Below are positions 8,461-17,555 of a stretch of 64,000 nt of DNA, piece by piece. The translations under genes and the position numbers were made by a program. The notes under the pieces were generated by a model. The model was not told the origin of the DNA. It worked only from the letters and a program-made list of their open reading frames with translations, and ran no database searches. Source of the DNA: Streptococcus sp. 29896 (GTDB lineage: Bacteria > Bacillota > Bacilli > Lactobacillales > Streptococcaceae); contig NZ_CP118733.1 of assembly GCF_032594915.1 (NCBI RefSeq), forward strand, positions 1,612,001 through 1,676,000, read 5' to 3'. Numbering within the stretch: the stretch's first letter is position 1; every line of letters starts with the position of its first letter.

Positions 8461-8814
8461 AATATTTCCGTAAAAATTGGATATGAAGGAGATTCCAAAG
8501 CATAGCATAGCTGATCGCCACTACAAAAGCTATGCCATATTGCCAATTAAATTCCAGCACAAGGCTGACAAAAAGGAGGATTCCAAGAAGGACCAATAAC
8601 AAACTACTTATCTTTTTCTTATCCCACTTAAAATAGGCTAACAAGGGTTGGTCAGGACAAGCTTGCACTTCCTCGAACTGTTTGAAACTAGCTCCAAGAC
8701 TGGCTCCTGCCGCTCCTTTAATTGCACCAGAATAATAGTGAGGAAGGAGGTAGACCGACAAATAAGCAACTGTAACATAGGCAAGCACCAACAAGGGTAC
8801 ATCAGTTTTTTCAT
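8432..8814 (-). pseudogene. Small membrane protein gene with apparent frameshift in an A6 tract at the start
   Basis: The intact downstream frame encodes about 120 aa (8432-8794) with a hydrophobic N-terminal stretch and two membrane segments in the C-terminal half; I do not recognise a family. In that frame there is no ATG and no ribosome site, only a TTG at 8794. A perfect AGGAGG (8821-8826) lies 6 bases before an ATG at 8812-8814, but that ATG reads into a different frame after an A6 tract (8806-8811). One extra A would give MKKTDVPLLVLAYV and join the two cleanly. So the gene is either frameshifted, phase-variable at the A tract, rescued by slippage, or carries a base error. The last residues are encoded inside the adjoining repeat. 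Confidence 0.65.
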
Positions 8815-8894
8815 GACCAACCTCCTAAAGCTTTATATACATTTATTTACAAGTGTATTTTAACATATCATTGTTATCGGTCGCAAATATTTTA

Positions 8895-9971
8895 CTATAA
8901 TAGTTGACTTTCCAACTCAATCTCTGCCAAGAGTTTGCTATAATAATCCTGCTCATCAGCCAAAAGCAGGCTGTTGGGCAGCATTTTTTTAGCCTGAGCC
9001 AGAGATTTTTTCAAGGCTTTGCTATCTTTCGTAATTCGCTGGTGATAGAGAGCCGCGATGACTTGGTAATTTCCCATAGGGTACTTGAGCAGAGCCTTGA
9101 CCTGCTTGTCCTGCCCTAATGCTCTAGCCTCTTCCTCCAAGCCTTGTAAGATATAGACTTCCAACAGTACAAGTTTTGCCAGCTTCACCATATAATCATT
9201 GTCCGATTTTGCTATCAACTTCTCCAATCGCTCTCGTGCTTCTTGATACTCCCCTTTGAAAATCAGCAACTCCGTCCAGTTTAGATAGTGGGTTTGTGGT
9301 AAATGCCCTGGCAAGATTGGCAGATCCAAGACAAAATCACTTAAATTCGCTGCAGTTGGGTCCACCATGACTTGAGAAGTGTGTCTAAGTGCTTGATAGA
9401 CCAATCGGCTATAGTCTGGATGAGCACGCAACTCTTGCATCTTAGCACCATCCACCATTCCAGAAGGATTGGCATTGAGTGCAAACAAGGCTAGATTGAG
9501 GAGAATTTGCGATAGAGGCAGACTCCAATGCCCTGTCAAGAATCCAATCAAAACAGAAACAAGGATGAGACTGAGATGGACAATCAAGCCACCTGCAAAC
9601 ATCAGAATCGCCCGAGGGTCATTCTCATCTCTTTTGACTCCGATATACTGAGCTGCTGCCCCCTGCACAATCACGGTTTTCTTCCATTTCCAGCCTTGGT
9701 CAGTCTTGACCAACAAACGATTGCCCAAGCCAAGCGCCACCAAGTCAAAACCCGTCAGCCAACCAAAGAAGGCATGACCTAATTCGTGGAGAATGAGGGT
9801 TAGGTAAAAAGTACCTAGAAACCAGACATAACCTAGACCAAACACCCACAGTCCATAGAAGGAATCATTTTCTGGTAAAAGCTGAGCCATCCCATAAGTC
9901 GAATACATGGAACTCGCAAAACCACACAGAACAGAAACACCTATAACCAACCAATTCCATACTTTCTTCAT
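8895..9971 (-). CDS. M50 family (site-2-protease-like) membrane metallopeptidase
   Basis: Membrane-embedded zinc protease-like protein, 358 aa. HELGH near residue 64 sits in a hydrophobic segment and supplies two zinc ligands and the catalytic Glu; NANPSGMVDGAKM near residue 170 resembles the second motif (NPDG) with the third ligand Asp. Residues 220-358 form a soluble helical tail that may be a TPR-like repeat region (YQEARERLEKLIAK). It could cleave membrane-bound regulators or peptides, but the substrate is unknown. The start has AGGAGG upstream. Its promoter region runs into the IS element: the -10 TATACT (9991-9996) is native, while the spacing-correct -35 falls in the IS end. Confidence 0.82.
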   Translation of the reverse strand: MKKVWNWLVIGVSVLCGFASSMYSTYGMAQLLPENDSFYGLWVFGLGYVWFLGTFYLTLILHELGHAFFGWLTGFDLVALGLGNRLLVKTDQGWKWKKTVIVQGAAAQYIGVKRDENDPRAILMFAGGLIVHLSLILVSVLIGFLTGHWSLPLSQILLNLALFALNANPSGMVDGAKMQELRAHPDYSRLVYQALRHTSQVMVDPTAANLSDFVLDLPILPGHLPQTHYLNWTELLIFKGEYQEARERLEKLIAKSDNDYMVKLAKLVLLEVYILQGLEEEARALGQDKQVKALLKYPMGNYQVIAALYHQRITKDSKALKKSLAQAKKMLPNSLLLADEQDYYSKLLAEIELESQLL

Positions 9972-10068
9972 AGCAAACCTCCTTTTTAATAGTATATCAA
10001 AAAAAGACTAGAAATGAACTGCACCCCAAAAGTTAGACACAAAATCTAACGATTGGGGTGTTTTTCTT

Positions 10069-10605
10069 ATGAAATTAAGTTATGAAGATAAACTAGAAAT
10101 ATATGAGCTGAGAAAGAGTGGCGTGTCGTGGGTCAACCTTAGCCAGATATACAAGGTCACTATTGCCAATCTCACATACATGATAAAACTCATGGATCGA
10201 TATGGCGTGGAAAGCGTTGAAAAAGGTAAAAATAGGTATTATTCACCTGAATTAAAGCAAGAAATAATGGATAAGGTCTTGATTCATGGGTGCTCTCAAC
10301 TCTCAGTTTCCCTTGATTATGCCTTGCCAAATCGAGGAATGCTTCCCAATTGGATAGCACAATACAAGAAAAACGGGTATACTATTCTTGAAAAACCAAG
10401 AGGGAGACCGAGCAAGATGGGACGTAAACGCAAGAAAACCTGGGAAGAGATGACGGAATTAGAGCGCCTTCAAGAGGAAAATGAACGTCTTCGAACTGAG
10501 GTGGCCTTCCTAAAAAAGTTGAGAGAACTTCGCTTGAGGGACGAAACACTAGTGCGCGAACAGCAGAAACAATTAGAGATATGGTCCAAGGAGGATTCCG
10601 ACTAG
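10069..10605 (+). CDS. IS3-family transposase OrfA
   Basis: DNA-binding part of the IS transposase, 178 aa. It holds two helix-turn-helix units ([21 protein letters not shown] at the N-terminus and a second around residue 65), a basic linker [13 protein letters not shown] near 120, and a leucine-zipper-like coiled coil [21 protein letters not shown] near 135-155. The slippery heptamer A-AAA-AAG at 10512-10518 is in the correct phase for a -1 shift into orfB, and the orfB frame is open from there, so an OrfAB fusion of about 448 aa is expected. OrfA alone usually represses or modulates transposition. Confidence 0.92.
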   Translation: MKLSYEDKLEIYELRKSGVSWVNLSQIYKVTIANLTYMIKLMDRYGVESVEKGKNRYYSPELKQEIMDKVLIHGCSQLSVSLDYALPNRGMLPNWIAQYKKNGYTILEKPRGRPSKMGRKRKKTWEEMTELERLQEENERLRTEVAFLKKLRELRLRDETLVREQQKQLEIWSKEDSD

Positions 10606-11414
10606 ACCTCCTACTTGCGACAGCTAAAATGCCTCGCTCAACTTATTATTATCAAGTCAAGCAACTGGAGAAACCCGACAAGAACAAAGCCATTAAGGCT
10701 GAAATTCAAGCCATTTATGATGACCATAAAGGTAATTACGGCTATCGTCGGATTTATTTAGAACTCAGAAATCGAGGTTTCTTCATCAACCACAAAAAGG
10801 TGCAGCGCTTGATGACAGTCATGGGCTTAGCGGCTCGTATTCGTCGTAAGCGCAAGTATGCTTCTTACAAAGGTGAGGTGGGTAAGAAGGCTGATAATCT
10901 GATTAAACGTCAGTTTGAGGGATCTAAGCCTTATGAAAAATGTTATACCGATGTGACGGAGTTTGCTTTGCCTGAAGGGAAACTCTACTTATCGCCTGTT
11001 CTTGACGGCTATAATAGTGAGATTATTGATTTTACCCTGTCTCGGTCACCTGACTTGAAACAGGTTCAAACCATGCTTGCGAAGGCTTTTCCAGCAGATT
11101 TATACAGTGGGACTATTCTCCACAGCGATCAAGGTTGGCAATACCAGCACCAGTCTTACCATTACTTTTTGGAAACCAAAGGCATTCGACCATCCATGTC
11201 CCGCAAAGGGAATAGCCCAGATAATGGGATGATGGAGTCTTTCTTTGGCATTCTCAAATCTGAAATGTTTTATGGACTCGAGACATCTTATCAATCACTT
11301 GATGAGCTTGAAGAAGCTATTACAGATTATATTTTTTACTACAACAACAAACGAATAAAAGCAAAATTAAAAGGACTTAGTCCTGTCCAATACAGAACTA
11401 AATCCTTTCAATAA
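10581..11414 (+). CDS. IS3-family transposase OrfB (DDE integrase domain)
   Basis: Catalytic part of the transposase, 277 aa from its first ATG, normally made as an OrfAB fusion by -1 frameshifting. An N-terminal HTH_21 region ([25 protein letters not shown]) is followed by the retroviral-integrase-type rve domain with the catalytic residues Asp in CYTDVTEF, Asp in [10 protein letters not shown] and Glu in [14 protein letters not shown]. No stop or deletion interrupts it. It overlaps orfA by 25 bases in the -1 frame, as is standard for the family. Confidence 0.93.
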   Translation: MVQGGFRLDLLLATAKMPRSTYYYQVKQLEKPDKNKAIKAEIQAIYDDHKGNYGYRRIYLELRNRGFFINHKKVQRLMTVMGLAARIRRKRKYASYKGEVGKKADNLIKRQFEGSKPYEKCYTDVTEFALPEGKLYLSPVLDGYNSEIIDFTLSRSPDLKQVQTMLAKAFPADLYSGTILHSDQGWQYQHQSYHYFLETKGIRPSMSRKGNSPDNGMMESFFGILKSEMFYGLETSYQSLDELEEAITDYIFYYNNKRIKAKLKGLSPVQYRTKSFQ

Positions 11415-11484
11415 TTATTTGTCCAACTTTTTGGGGGCAGTTCAAAAACCTAGTCTTTTACTTGTTTTTTTTAGCAACGTAAAT

Positions 11485-11742
11485 TTAGGAATTGGGATCA
11501 TCCAAACTACGGCCATGCAAGCCTTTTTCACGTTGGACTTGACGGAGTTTCTCTGGCGTCACATCGTTACCGTCTTCATCAACCAGTTTAATCCCCTCAA
11601 TATGATGACGGATTGCTCGACGATACCCCTCAATATATTCTTCTCTTAGCTGAGCCTGTTCAACTTTTTCCTCTGGTGTCAAGGTACCAGCTTTTTTCTT
11701 TTTAGCCAATTCATTGATACGATCGATTTTTGCTTGTTCCAT
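11485..11742 (-). CDS. DUF896 family protein (YnzC-like)
   Basis: Small cytosolic protein of 85 aa in the DUF896/YnzC family. The family signature is clear: [20 protein letters not shown] at the N-terminus, a helical [20 protein letters not shown] and [17 protein letters not shown] near the end. A B. subtilis relative lies in the SOS-controlled yneA operon, but no molecular function is established. It starts 9 bases after glyS and is the last gene of the T-box-controlled glycyl-tRNA synthetase operon. The terminator that used to follow it has been split by the IS element. Confidence 0.88.
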   Translation of the reverse strand: MEQAKIDRINELAKKKKAGTLTPEEKVEQAQLREEYIEGYRRAIRHHIEGIKLVDEDGNDVTPEKLRQVQREKGLHGRSLDDPNS

Positions 11743-11751
11743 GTCTGCCTC

Positions 11752-13788
11752 CTACTTACTATTCAAGAGATTGAAGACGGCCACTGCGGAAGCCTTATCC
11801 GCCAAGGCTTTCAAGAGGGCCAAGCGGTTGGCTTTGACCGCTGCGTCGTCCGCCATGACCATGGTATTGTCGAAGAAGGCCGCGATGACTGGGCTAAGAG
11901 CAAAGAGCTTGTCCAAGTTGCCCGCCATGTCTTCTGTCAACTCCAAGCCTGCCACTGCATCAGAAAGGGCTTTTTCCTGGTCGTTTTCGAAGAGGGCCTC
12001 ATCAATGACTGTCGCCTCCGCCTTTTCAGCCAAGTTGAAGACACGTGACAAGTTTTCCACGGCTTCCTTGTAGTCAGTCTCTTTTGATTTTTGGAAAATA
12101 GCAGAGCTGGCTGCCAGTTGTAGTCTGACCACAAAGGTTGAGCTGGCAAGTACAGCCTCACGGATGTCTTTCGGAATCGCCTTATCCATCATCTTCTCTA
12201 CACGGGCCCGGATAAAGTCCATCACAGCTGGCTGATTGTCATAGGTCAAGCTAGCAAAGTTCAAGCTATAGAGCTCCGCAATCAACTGATCCAATGGAAT
12301 TTCCCAGCCAAATGCTTCCAAAATCCGCACGATACCCTGTGTCGCACGACGAAGAGCGTAAGGGTCGTTTGAGCCAGAAGGAATCAAGCCAACAGAGAAG
12401 AAGGATAGAAGGGTGTCGAATTTGTCAGCCAGTGCCAAGACCGCGCCGACCTTGCTCTCAGGCAATTCGCCTTCTGCAGAGTTAGGAAGATAGTGCTCAC
12501 GGATAGCTGCTGCCACCGCAGGTTTTTCCCCAGCAAGAAGGGCATACTTCTCACCCATGATCCCTTGCAATTCATCAAACTCACCGACCATACCTGTCAA
12601 GAGGTCAAACTTGTAGATGTCCGCTGCACGTGCCACATCCGCTTTTTCATCCGCAGACAAGCCAGCCAAGTCAGCCAGTTTTTCTGCGATGACTTTAGTG
12701 CGTTCCATGTGCTCGTAAAGTGAGCCGATTTTCTCATGGAAGGTCACGACTTTGAGGCGTTCTACCAAGTCGGCAATCTTGAGTTTTTGGTCCTCACGCC
12801 AGAAGAACTCACCGTCTTCCAGACGAGCCACCAAAACTTTTTCATTTCCTTTGATGACATTGTCAAGGTACTGGTCGTTACCGTTACGGACAGAGATGAA
12901 GTTTGGCAAGAGCTTGCCAGCCTTATCACGCACTACGAAGTAACGTTGGTGGTTTTTCATTGAAGTGACCAAGACTTCTTCTGGTACTTCTAGGTACTTG
13001 GTGTCAAAGGAACCCATGAAAGCAGTTGGGTACTCGACCAGATTGAGAACTTCATTGAGCAGATCTTCATCAATCTCAACCGTCACATTGTGTTTGTCCT
13101 CGATCGCCTTGATTTGCTCGACGATCATATTTTGACGCTCTGCTGGGTCTGTAATGACAAACTGTGCACGCAAGTCCGCCTCGTAAGAATCTGCACTTGC
13201 AATCTCGGTTTCATTTCCAAGGAAACGATGACCACGGCTGATGCGAGCTGACGAAATGTCCAAGAAATCCATATCCAGTGCCTCGTCGTCCAAGAGAACG
13301 GTCAGGGTGTGGACTGGACGGATGTAGGCGAATTTGTTGGACGCCCAGTTCATGCTGACAGGGAAGGTCATAGCCTTCAAGACCTCTGGAATGCCCGCCA
13401 AGACTACCTTAGCTGGCTGACCAGTTTCGTGCTTGGTCACATAGACATACTCTTCACCCTTGATCTCGCGGAATTCGATGTCTGCAGTCGTCAAGCCTTT
13501 GCCACGGACAAATCCTTCTGCCGCCTTGGTGAAGTTCCCGTCTGCATCCAAGGCAATCTTCTTAGCAGGACCCTTGAAATCTTCGGTCAGGTCTGTCTGC
13601 TGGTCCGCCAAACCACGCACACGAACAGCCAAACGGCGTGGTGTTGAAAAGACATCGATGTTCTCAAAAGCCAAACGGTTGTCTGTCAAAAAAGTCGCCA
13701 TGCGATCACGCAACTGGTGCATGGCTGGGGTTACGATGTAGGCAGGAATTTCTTCCAAGCCAAGTTCAACAAGTAAATTCTTTGTCAT
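11752..13788 (-). CDS. glyS: Glycine--tRNA ligase beta subunit
   Basis: Beta subunit of the bacterial alpha2beta2 glycyl-tRNA synthetase, 678 aa, a normal length. The N-terminus [22 protein letters not shown] and the central [20 protein letters not shown] with REHYLPN are family signatures. The C-terminal region includes the anticodon-binding-like domain (residues about 560-670). The beta subunit carries tRNA-recognition functions and works with GlyQ, which holds the catalytic core. The stop of glyQ overlaps its start codon (TAATG), so the two are translationally coupled. Confidence 0.97.
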   Translation of the reverse strand: MTKNLLVELGLEEIPAYIVTPAMHQLRDRMATFLTDNRLAFENIDVFSTPRRLAVRVRGLADQQTDLTEDFKGPAKKIALDADGNFTKAAEGFVRGKGLTTADIEFREIKGEEYVYVTKHETGQPAKVVLAGIPEVLKAMTFPVSMNWASNKFAYIRPVHTLTVLLDDEALDMDFLDISSARISRGHRFLGNETEIASADSYEADLRAQFVITDPAERQNMIVEQIKAIEDKHNVTVEIDEDLLNEVLNLVEYPTAFMGSFDTKYLEVPEEVLVTSMKNHQRYFVVRDKAGKLLPNFISVRNGNDQYLDNVIKGNEKVLVARLEDGEFFWREDQKLKIADLVERLKVVTFHEKIGSLYEHMERTKVIAEKLADLAGLSADEKADVARAADIYKFDLLTGMVGEFDELQGIMGEKYALLAGEKPAVAAAIREHYLPNSAEGELPESKVGAVLALADKFDTLLSFFSVGLIPSGSNDPYALRRATQGIVRILEAFGWEIPLDQLIAELYSLNFASLTYDNQPAVMDFIRARVEKMMDKAIPKDIREAVLASSTFVVRLQLAASSAIFQKSKETDYKEAVENLSRVFNLAEKAEATVIDEALFENDQEKALSDAVAGLELTEDMAGNLDKLFALSPVIAAFFDNTMVMADDAAVKANRLALLKALADKASAVAVFNLLNSK

Positions 13789-14705
13789 TATTCTGCGTCC
13801 TCCTTCAACAATTCTGCTCGTGTTGCTTCGTCTAAAAGTGGGAAGCCGAGTTTCTTCCGCTCTGCCACAAAGGTTTTGGCAACGACACGGGCAAGGTTAC
13901 GGATACGGGCAATGTAACCTGCACGCTCGGTTACAGACACTGCACCGCGTGCATCTAGTAGGTTAAAGGTATGAGAACATTTGAGCACATAGTCAAAGGC
14001 TGGGTGAACCAAGCCCTCTTCCAAAGCCCGCTCTGCTTCTTTTTCAAACTTAGTAAAGTTTTCAAGGAGCATATTCTGGTCTGATACTTCAAAGGAGTAT
14101 TTTGAATGCTCATATTCCGGCTGGATGAAAATTTCACCGTATTTAACGCCGTCTGCCCACTCAATATCGTAAACGGAGTCAACTTCTTGAATATAAGAAG
14201 CCAAACGCTCCAAACCATAAGTTACTTCGGCTGTGACTGGACCTGTTGCCAAACCACCAACTTGTTGGAAGTAGGTAAACTGCGTGATTTCCATACCGTC
14301 CAACCAAACTTCCCAGCCCAGACCTGCTGAACCTGTTGACGGGTTTTCCCAGTTGTCCTCAACGAAACGGATATCGTGTTCCAAAGGATTGATGCCCAAA
14401 CGCTCCAAAGACTCCAAGTAGAGTTCTTGGATATTAGAAGGCGACGGTTTCATCACCACTTGGAATTGGTGGTGCTGATAGAGACGGTTTGGGTTTTCCC
14501 CGTAACGACCGTCCGCAGGACGACGAGAAGGCTCCACATAAGCCGCATTCCAAGGCTCAGGCCCGATAGCACGCAAGAATGTGTATGGGCTCATGGTACC
14601 CGCCCCTTTTTCCGTATCATAAGCCTGCATGAGCAAGCACCCCTGCTCATTCCAAAATTGTTGTAAGGTCAAGATAATCTCTTGAAATGTAAGTTTCTTT
14701 GACAT
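13788..14705 (-). CDS. glyQ: Glycine--tRNA ligase alpha subunit
   Basis: Alpha subunit of glycyl-tRNA synthetase, 305 aa, a class II-type catalytic subunit that makes glycyl-adenylate. Recognisable segments are [19 protein letters not shown] at the N-terminus, [19 protein letters not shown] near residue 35, and [32 protein letters not shown] near 120-150. It lies 33 bases downstream of the DUF1398 gene and overlaps glyS by one base. Transcription is governed by the glycine T-box upstream of the DUF1398 gene. Confidence 0.97.
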   Translation of the reverse strand: MSKKLTFQEIILTLQQFWNEQGCLLMQAYDTEKGAGTMSPYTFLRAIGPEPWNAAYVEPSRRPADGRYGENPNRLYQHHQFQVVMKPSPSNIQELYLESLERLGINPLEHDIRFVEDNWENPSTGSAGLGWEVWLDGMEITQFTYFQQVGGLATGPVTAEVTYGLERLASYIQEVDSVYDIEWADGVKYGEIFIQPEYEHSKYSFEVSDQNMLLENFTKFEKEAERALEEGLVHPAFDYVLKCSHTFNLLDARGAVSVTERAGYIARIRNLARVVAKTFVAERKKLGFPLLDEATRAELLKEDAE

Positions 14706-14738
14706 ATTTTTCCTTCTTTCTATTATATTTCAAAATTG

Positions 14739-15134
14739 CTAGTTCTCCACACTAGGTATGGTTTCCACAAAAACAGCCTGCTCTGCCTTGTCCAGATAGG
14801 AACAGGTCATAGCTTCTAGGTCGATGACCCACTTGTAAATGCCTGCTTCTGCTGTTTCCTGACAGAAGGTTGGAAAATCTGTTTGTCCAGCCTGATGATT
14901 GCGTAAGATAGTCACAAACTGGTCCAGATTGGCTTGGTCCGAAACAGGTTTCGTCACTTGATAGCCCTGCTTTTCCAGAGTCTGCCCTGTCTGTGAGCGA
15001 TAGATAACCTGGCCAGACTGGATATCCACCGTATTTTCCACCATAGCCAAGTCCATAAAATAGGCAATCAGTTTGGGAAAATCAGGCCCTGTAAACTGCT
15101 CATGACCACGATTGATGTTTTCTAAAGTAAACAT
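14739..15134 (-). CDS. DUF1398-like protein, first gene after the glycine T-box
   Basis: Soluble protein of 131 aa without signal peptide or membrane segment. The N-terminus MFTLENINRGHEQFTGPDFPKL and the closing GIYKWVIDLEAMTCSYLD agree with what I recall of DUF1398 (the YbcV family), a group of unknown function. An AAGGAG lies 4 bases before the ATG. It sits between the T-box terminator and glyQ, so it should be induced together with glycyl-tRNA synthetase when charged tRNA-Gly runs low. In most streptococci I would expect glyQ to follow the T-box directly, so this gene looks like an addition to the operon. Confidence 0.65.
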   Translation of the reverse strand: MFTLENINRGHEQFTGPDFPKLIAYFMDLAMVENTVDIQSGQVIYRSQTGQTLEKQGYQVTKPVSDQANLDQFVTILRNHQAGQTDFPTFCQETAEAGIYKWVIDLEAMTCSYLDKAEQAVFVETIPSVEN

Positions 15135-15204
15135 TGGTCTCCTTTCTTTGTAGTAATTGCCTCACATTCTTTGATGTAAAGCAAGAAATACTCGGTCGGC
15201 AGAC

Positions 15205-15407
15205 AAAAAGAACCACATTCTCCTCCCCTGTCAACAGACATAGGGGCGTTGAGAACGCGGTTCCACCCTAATTTATTACTTCATTTGTATGATTCTGATT
15301 GAGTCGGACGTGGTCACGACTGGGAAAGCGCCAATTATTTCAAGACTGGCTTGGCTTTCACTCTCCCAAGCTCGCTAGACAGGCTTTTGAAACAACCTTC
15401 TTTCATG
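15205..15407 (-). promoter_or_regulatory. T-box riboswitch leader (glycine)
   Basis: The invariant T-box sequence AGGGTGGAACCGCG is present on the minus strand at 15256-15269. It is followed by a terminator whose stem pairs GAACCGCGTTCTC with GAGAATGTGGTTC and ends in a T run (15205-15263). The competing antiterminator would use the T-box bases. Upstream lies a short Stem I; a GGC triplet at 15330-15332 is a plausible glycine specifier. The leader reads uncharged tRNA-Gly and controls the DUF1398-glyQ-glyS-DUF896 operon. The 15135-15450 gap between genes is filled by this leader and its promoter. Confidence 0.93.
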
Positions 15408-15413
15408 CTTAGT

Positions 15414-15442
15414 ATTGTAGCAGAAAAATCAAGGTTTGTCTA
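15414..15442 (-). promoter_or_regulatory. Promoter of the T-box operon
   Basis: Minus-strand -10 TACAAT (15414-15419), 17-base spacer and -35 TAGACA (15437-15442). It gives a leader start near 15407 and lies only a few bases after the stop of the 2-hydroxyacid dehydrogenase gene. Confidence 0.75.
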
Positions 15443-15450
15443 CTCTCGCC

Positions 15451-16392
15451 TTACAAAACCAAACTCTCCCAGTCCCCCCTCATCGCGATTTCAACACGCT
15501 CGCGGATAATGGCAGCTGACTGGTCTAGCAAGGCCGATTCTTCCTGGCTCAAGTCTAGGTCCACCGTGGCTTCAATCCCGCTCCGCCCAACTGTCGCTGG
15601 GTAGCCTAGGTAGGTCCCGTAGGCTGCAATGTAGTGGGAGACCGGCAAGACTGCTCTGCTATTGGACAAAACAGCCTCGATCAAGGTCTTGGCCGCCGCC
15701 GCAATAGCAAAGTTAGTGTAACCCTTGCCGAAGAAGACCGTGTGGCCGCCCATGCGTGCCTCCTCGGCTAGCTGGTCCAGCTCCTCTTTTGTCAACAAGG
15801 CCTGGATAGGTGTTTGACCAATCCGCACCTGGCTCCAAGCGGTGAATTGGGAGTTGCCATGCTCACCCAGATTGTAGCCTGAGATGCTGGTCGGAGCAAG
15901 CCCAAACCGCTGACTCACCGCACGCTTCATCCGAGCCGTATCTAGCAAGGTCCCCGTGCCAATCACTCGCTCTTGGGGGAAACCTGTGTAGGTCTGATAG
16001 AGTTGAGTGATGACATCAACAGGATTGGTGATAACCATGAGAATGCCTGAAAAACCAGACGCAACCAGCTTTTCCGACACTTCCTTGACCTCTTGACTGG
16101 TAAAGGGCAACTCTGCAAAACGGCTCTTGGCTGCATTGCCCTGTAGGCTGATCTTGCCAAGACTGGACACCACAATATCCGCATCCGCCAGAGCCGCATA
16201 GTCGTTGAGAATAAAGTTGGCAAACTGACCTGAATTGGCAACGCGGTCCTGCATATCCAGCACATCCGCTGCCAGTTTCTTTTCATCCTTATCAATCACC
16301 ACATAGTCATCAAAGACCTGTCCAGCAATTAGGTCATGCAAAAGGGTTGCTCCAACGTGACCCAGTCCGATGATTCCAATTTTTCTAGCCAT
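15451..16392 (-). CDS. L-2-hydroxyisocaproate dehydrogenase-like (LDH/MDH superfamily)
   Basis: NAD-dependent L-2-hydroxyacid dehydrogenase, 313 aa from the chosen start. The N-terminus ARKIGIIGLGHVGA holds the NAD-binding glycines, VITNPVDVIT the middle conserved segment, GTGTLLDTARMKRAV the Arg-containing substrate region, and SGYNLGEHGNSQF the catalytic His. The pattern is closest to the L-2-hydroxyisocaproate dehydrogenase of Weissella, which reduces branched-chain 2-keto acids, and not to fructose-bisphosphate-regulated lactate dehydrogenase. An upstream in-frame ATG at 16407 exists, but the ATG at 16392 has GGAGG 6 bases ahead. It overlaps the preceding alcohol dehydrogenase gene by 8 bases. 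Confidence 0.85.
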   Translation of the reverse strand: MARKIGIIGLGHVGATLLHDLIAGQVFDDYVVIDKDEKKLAADVLDMQDRVANSGQFANFILNDYAALADADIVVSSLGKISLQGNAAKSRFAELPFTSQEVKEVSEKLVASGFSGILMVITNPVDVITQLYQTYTGFPQERVIGTGTLLDTARMKRAVSQRFGLAPTSISGYNLGEHGNSQFTAWSQVRIGQTPIQALLTKEELDQLAEEARMGGHTVFFGKGYTNFAIAAAAKTLIEAVLSNSRAVLPVSHYIAAYGTYLGYPATVGRSGIEATVDLDLSQEESALLDQSAAIIRERVEIAMRGDWESLVL

Positions 16393-17470
16393 GTGCTGCC
16401 TCCACAACTTCTTCTAGACGTAGCATAGCTGCAACCACCTCATTTGCAGTGATATCCGCTCGGATATTGACATAGCTCTCTGTTGGAACGGTGGCCTTTT
16501 CGGCCACTTTTTGCATGGCAGTCAGGCGGTCTTCTGTCACTCCCAACTGGTCCCAACGGTAAATATAACCATTCTTTTGATAGAAAGGCAATAGTTTACG
16601 AACCTCATCTTCATCACCTGTCAGACAGAGCTGGACCAAGATGCCGTAGGCAACCTTTAAGCCATGGGCAATCTCGTGGGTTTCATGAAGGACTGTCAAG
16701 CCATTATGGAGGGCATGGGCTCCTGACACATAGTCACTGGTTTGACAGCCGACATTGGCAGCCACAGCATAGACCGTGTCCACCATGCGCTCAAAGGCTG
16801 GCGTGACTTGCTTTCTGTCTGCCGCATCAAGAACAGCCTCCGTATCATGCAAGAGAATGTCCTGGCTAACCTGAGCCGTCGCCAAGGCCAATTGTACCAT
16901 GGCTGGTAATTCTTGCCGCTTCTTACCTCGATGAATGGCTTCCAGCTCATACCATTTGGCCAAGGTATCTGAAATGCCGCTAATCAAATACTCTTTCGGA
17001 GCATCAATCAGCAAATCATAATCTACCACCGTCATAAAACCAGACCGCTGGCAATAATCAATAGATTTGAAACTGTGGTCTGGATAATAAGCTACCAAGA
17101 GCGGAGTAGAGCAAGCACAGGTTGCAACCAGAGTCGGCACCAGAACAAGCTCAACATTGAGCCGATCGGCCACACCTTTACTGGTATCCATTACCTTGCC
17201 ACCGCCGATACCGACAATGACATCTGCCCCTAGTTGACGGGCTCGATCTGCCAAACGGTCCATGTCCTCATGGCTGGCTGTACGGTCATAGAAGAGTACC
17301 GACCAGTCTGCCTCCTTACCGTAATGCTTAACAAAGGCGGCATAGGCTACTTGGCCCGTCACAATCACTGGTCGCTGGAAGAGAGAAAGCCGAGCAGGCA
17401 ATTCTTTCAAGGCACCTTGGGAAGCTACGTATTGACCAGGCTCACCACGTACTAATTTTTCAAACTCCAT
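16385..17470 (-). CDS. Iron-containing alcohol (glycerol-type) dehydrogenase family protein
   Basis: NAD-dependent dehydrogenase of the GldA/iron-containing alcohol dehydrogenase superfamily, 361 aa. The nucleotide-binding VIGIGGGKVMDTSKG is near residue 90 and the metal ligands are Asp in GISDTLAKW, His in GAHALHNGL and His in HEIAHGLKVAYG. The substrate is not certain: glycerol, another polyol or a 2-keto acid are all possible. It overlaps the next gene, a 2-hydroxyacid dehydrogenase, so the pair probably acts on one substrate class or recycles NADH together. No glycerol or dihydroxyacetone genes are nearby. Confidence 0.82.
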   Translation of the reverse strand: MEFEKLVRGEPGQYVASQGALKELPARLSLFQRPVIVTGQVAYAAFVKHYGKEADWSVLFYDRTASHEDMDRLADRARQLGADVIVGIGGGKVMDTSKGVADRLNVELVLVPTLVATCACSTPLLVAYYPDHSFKSIDYCQRSGFMTVVDYDLLIDAPKEYLISGISDTLAKWYELEAIHRGKKRQELPAMVQLALATAQVSQDILLHDTEAVLDAADRKQVTPAFERMVDTVYAVAANVGCQTSDYVSGAHALHNGLTVLHETHEIAHGLKVAYGILVQLCLTGDEDEVRKLLPFYQKNGYIYRWDQLGVTEDRLTAMQKVAEKATVPTESYVNIRADITANEVVAAMLRLEEVVEAAHG

Positions 17471-17501
17471 AAGCGGTCACTCCTTTTTAGTTTAGTATAG
17501 T

Positions 17502-17542
17502 AAAAAACAAAGACACGGTCAAACTTCCACTTGTCTTTGTTT
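17502..17542 (-). terminator. Terminator of the methionine transporter operon
   Basis: Stem AAACAAAGACA (17505-17515) / TGTCTTTGTTT (17532-17542), followed on the minus strand by a run of Ts. It lies just after metI and before the alcohol dehydrogenase promoter. Confidence 0.75.
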
Positions 17543-17555
17543 CTAACAGTATGTT

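Larger units (their letters stand above)
10015..11444 (+). mobile_element. Complete IS3-family insertion sequence
   Basis: About 1430 bp bounded by imperfect terminal inverted repeats of roughly 25 bases (left TGAACTGCACCCC..., right, read inward, TGAACTGCCCCCA..., with three mismatches). The element is flanked by AAA on both sides (10012-10014 and 11445-11447), consistent with a 3-base target duplication. It carries the usual overlapping orfA and orfB with a frameshift heptamer and an intact DDE catalytic triad, so it may still be active. It inserted in the loop of a hairpin terminator. The IS150-like group is my best estimate. Confidence 0.93.

Noticed and set aside
8638-8820. 60-aa minus-strand frame MVMKKLMYPCW...
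   Set aside because: It starts at the good ATG but overlaps the longer membrane-protein frame and ends abruptly; it is best explained as the out-of-frame start of that gene after a one-base slip in the A6 tract.
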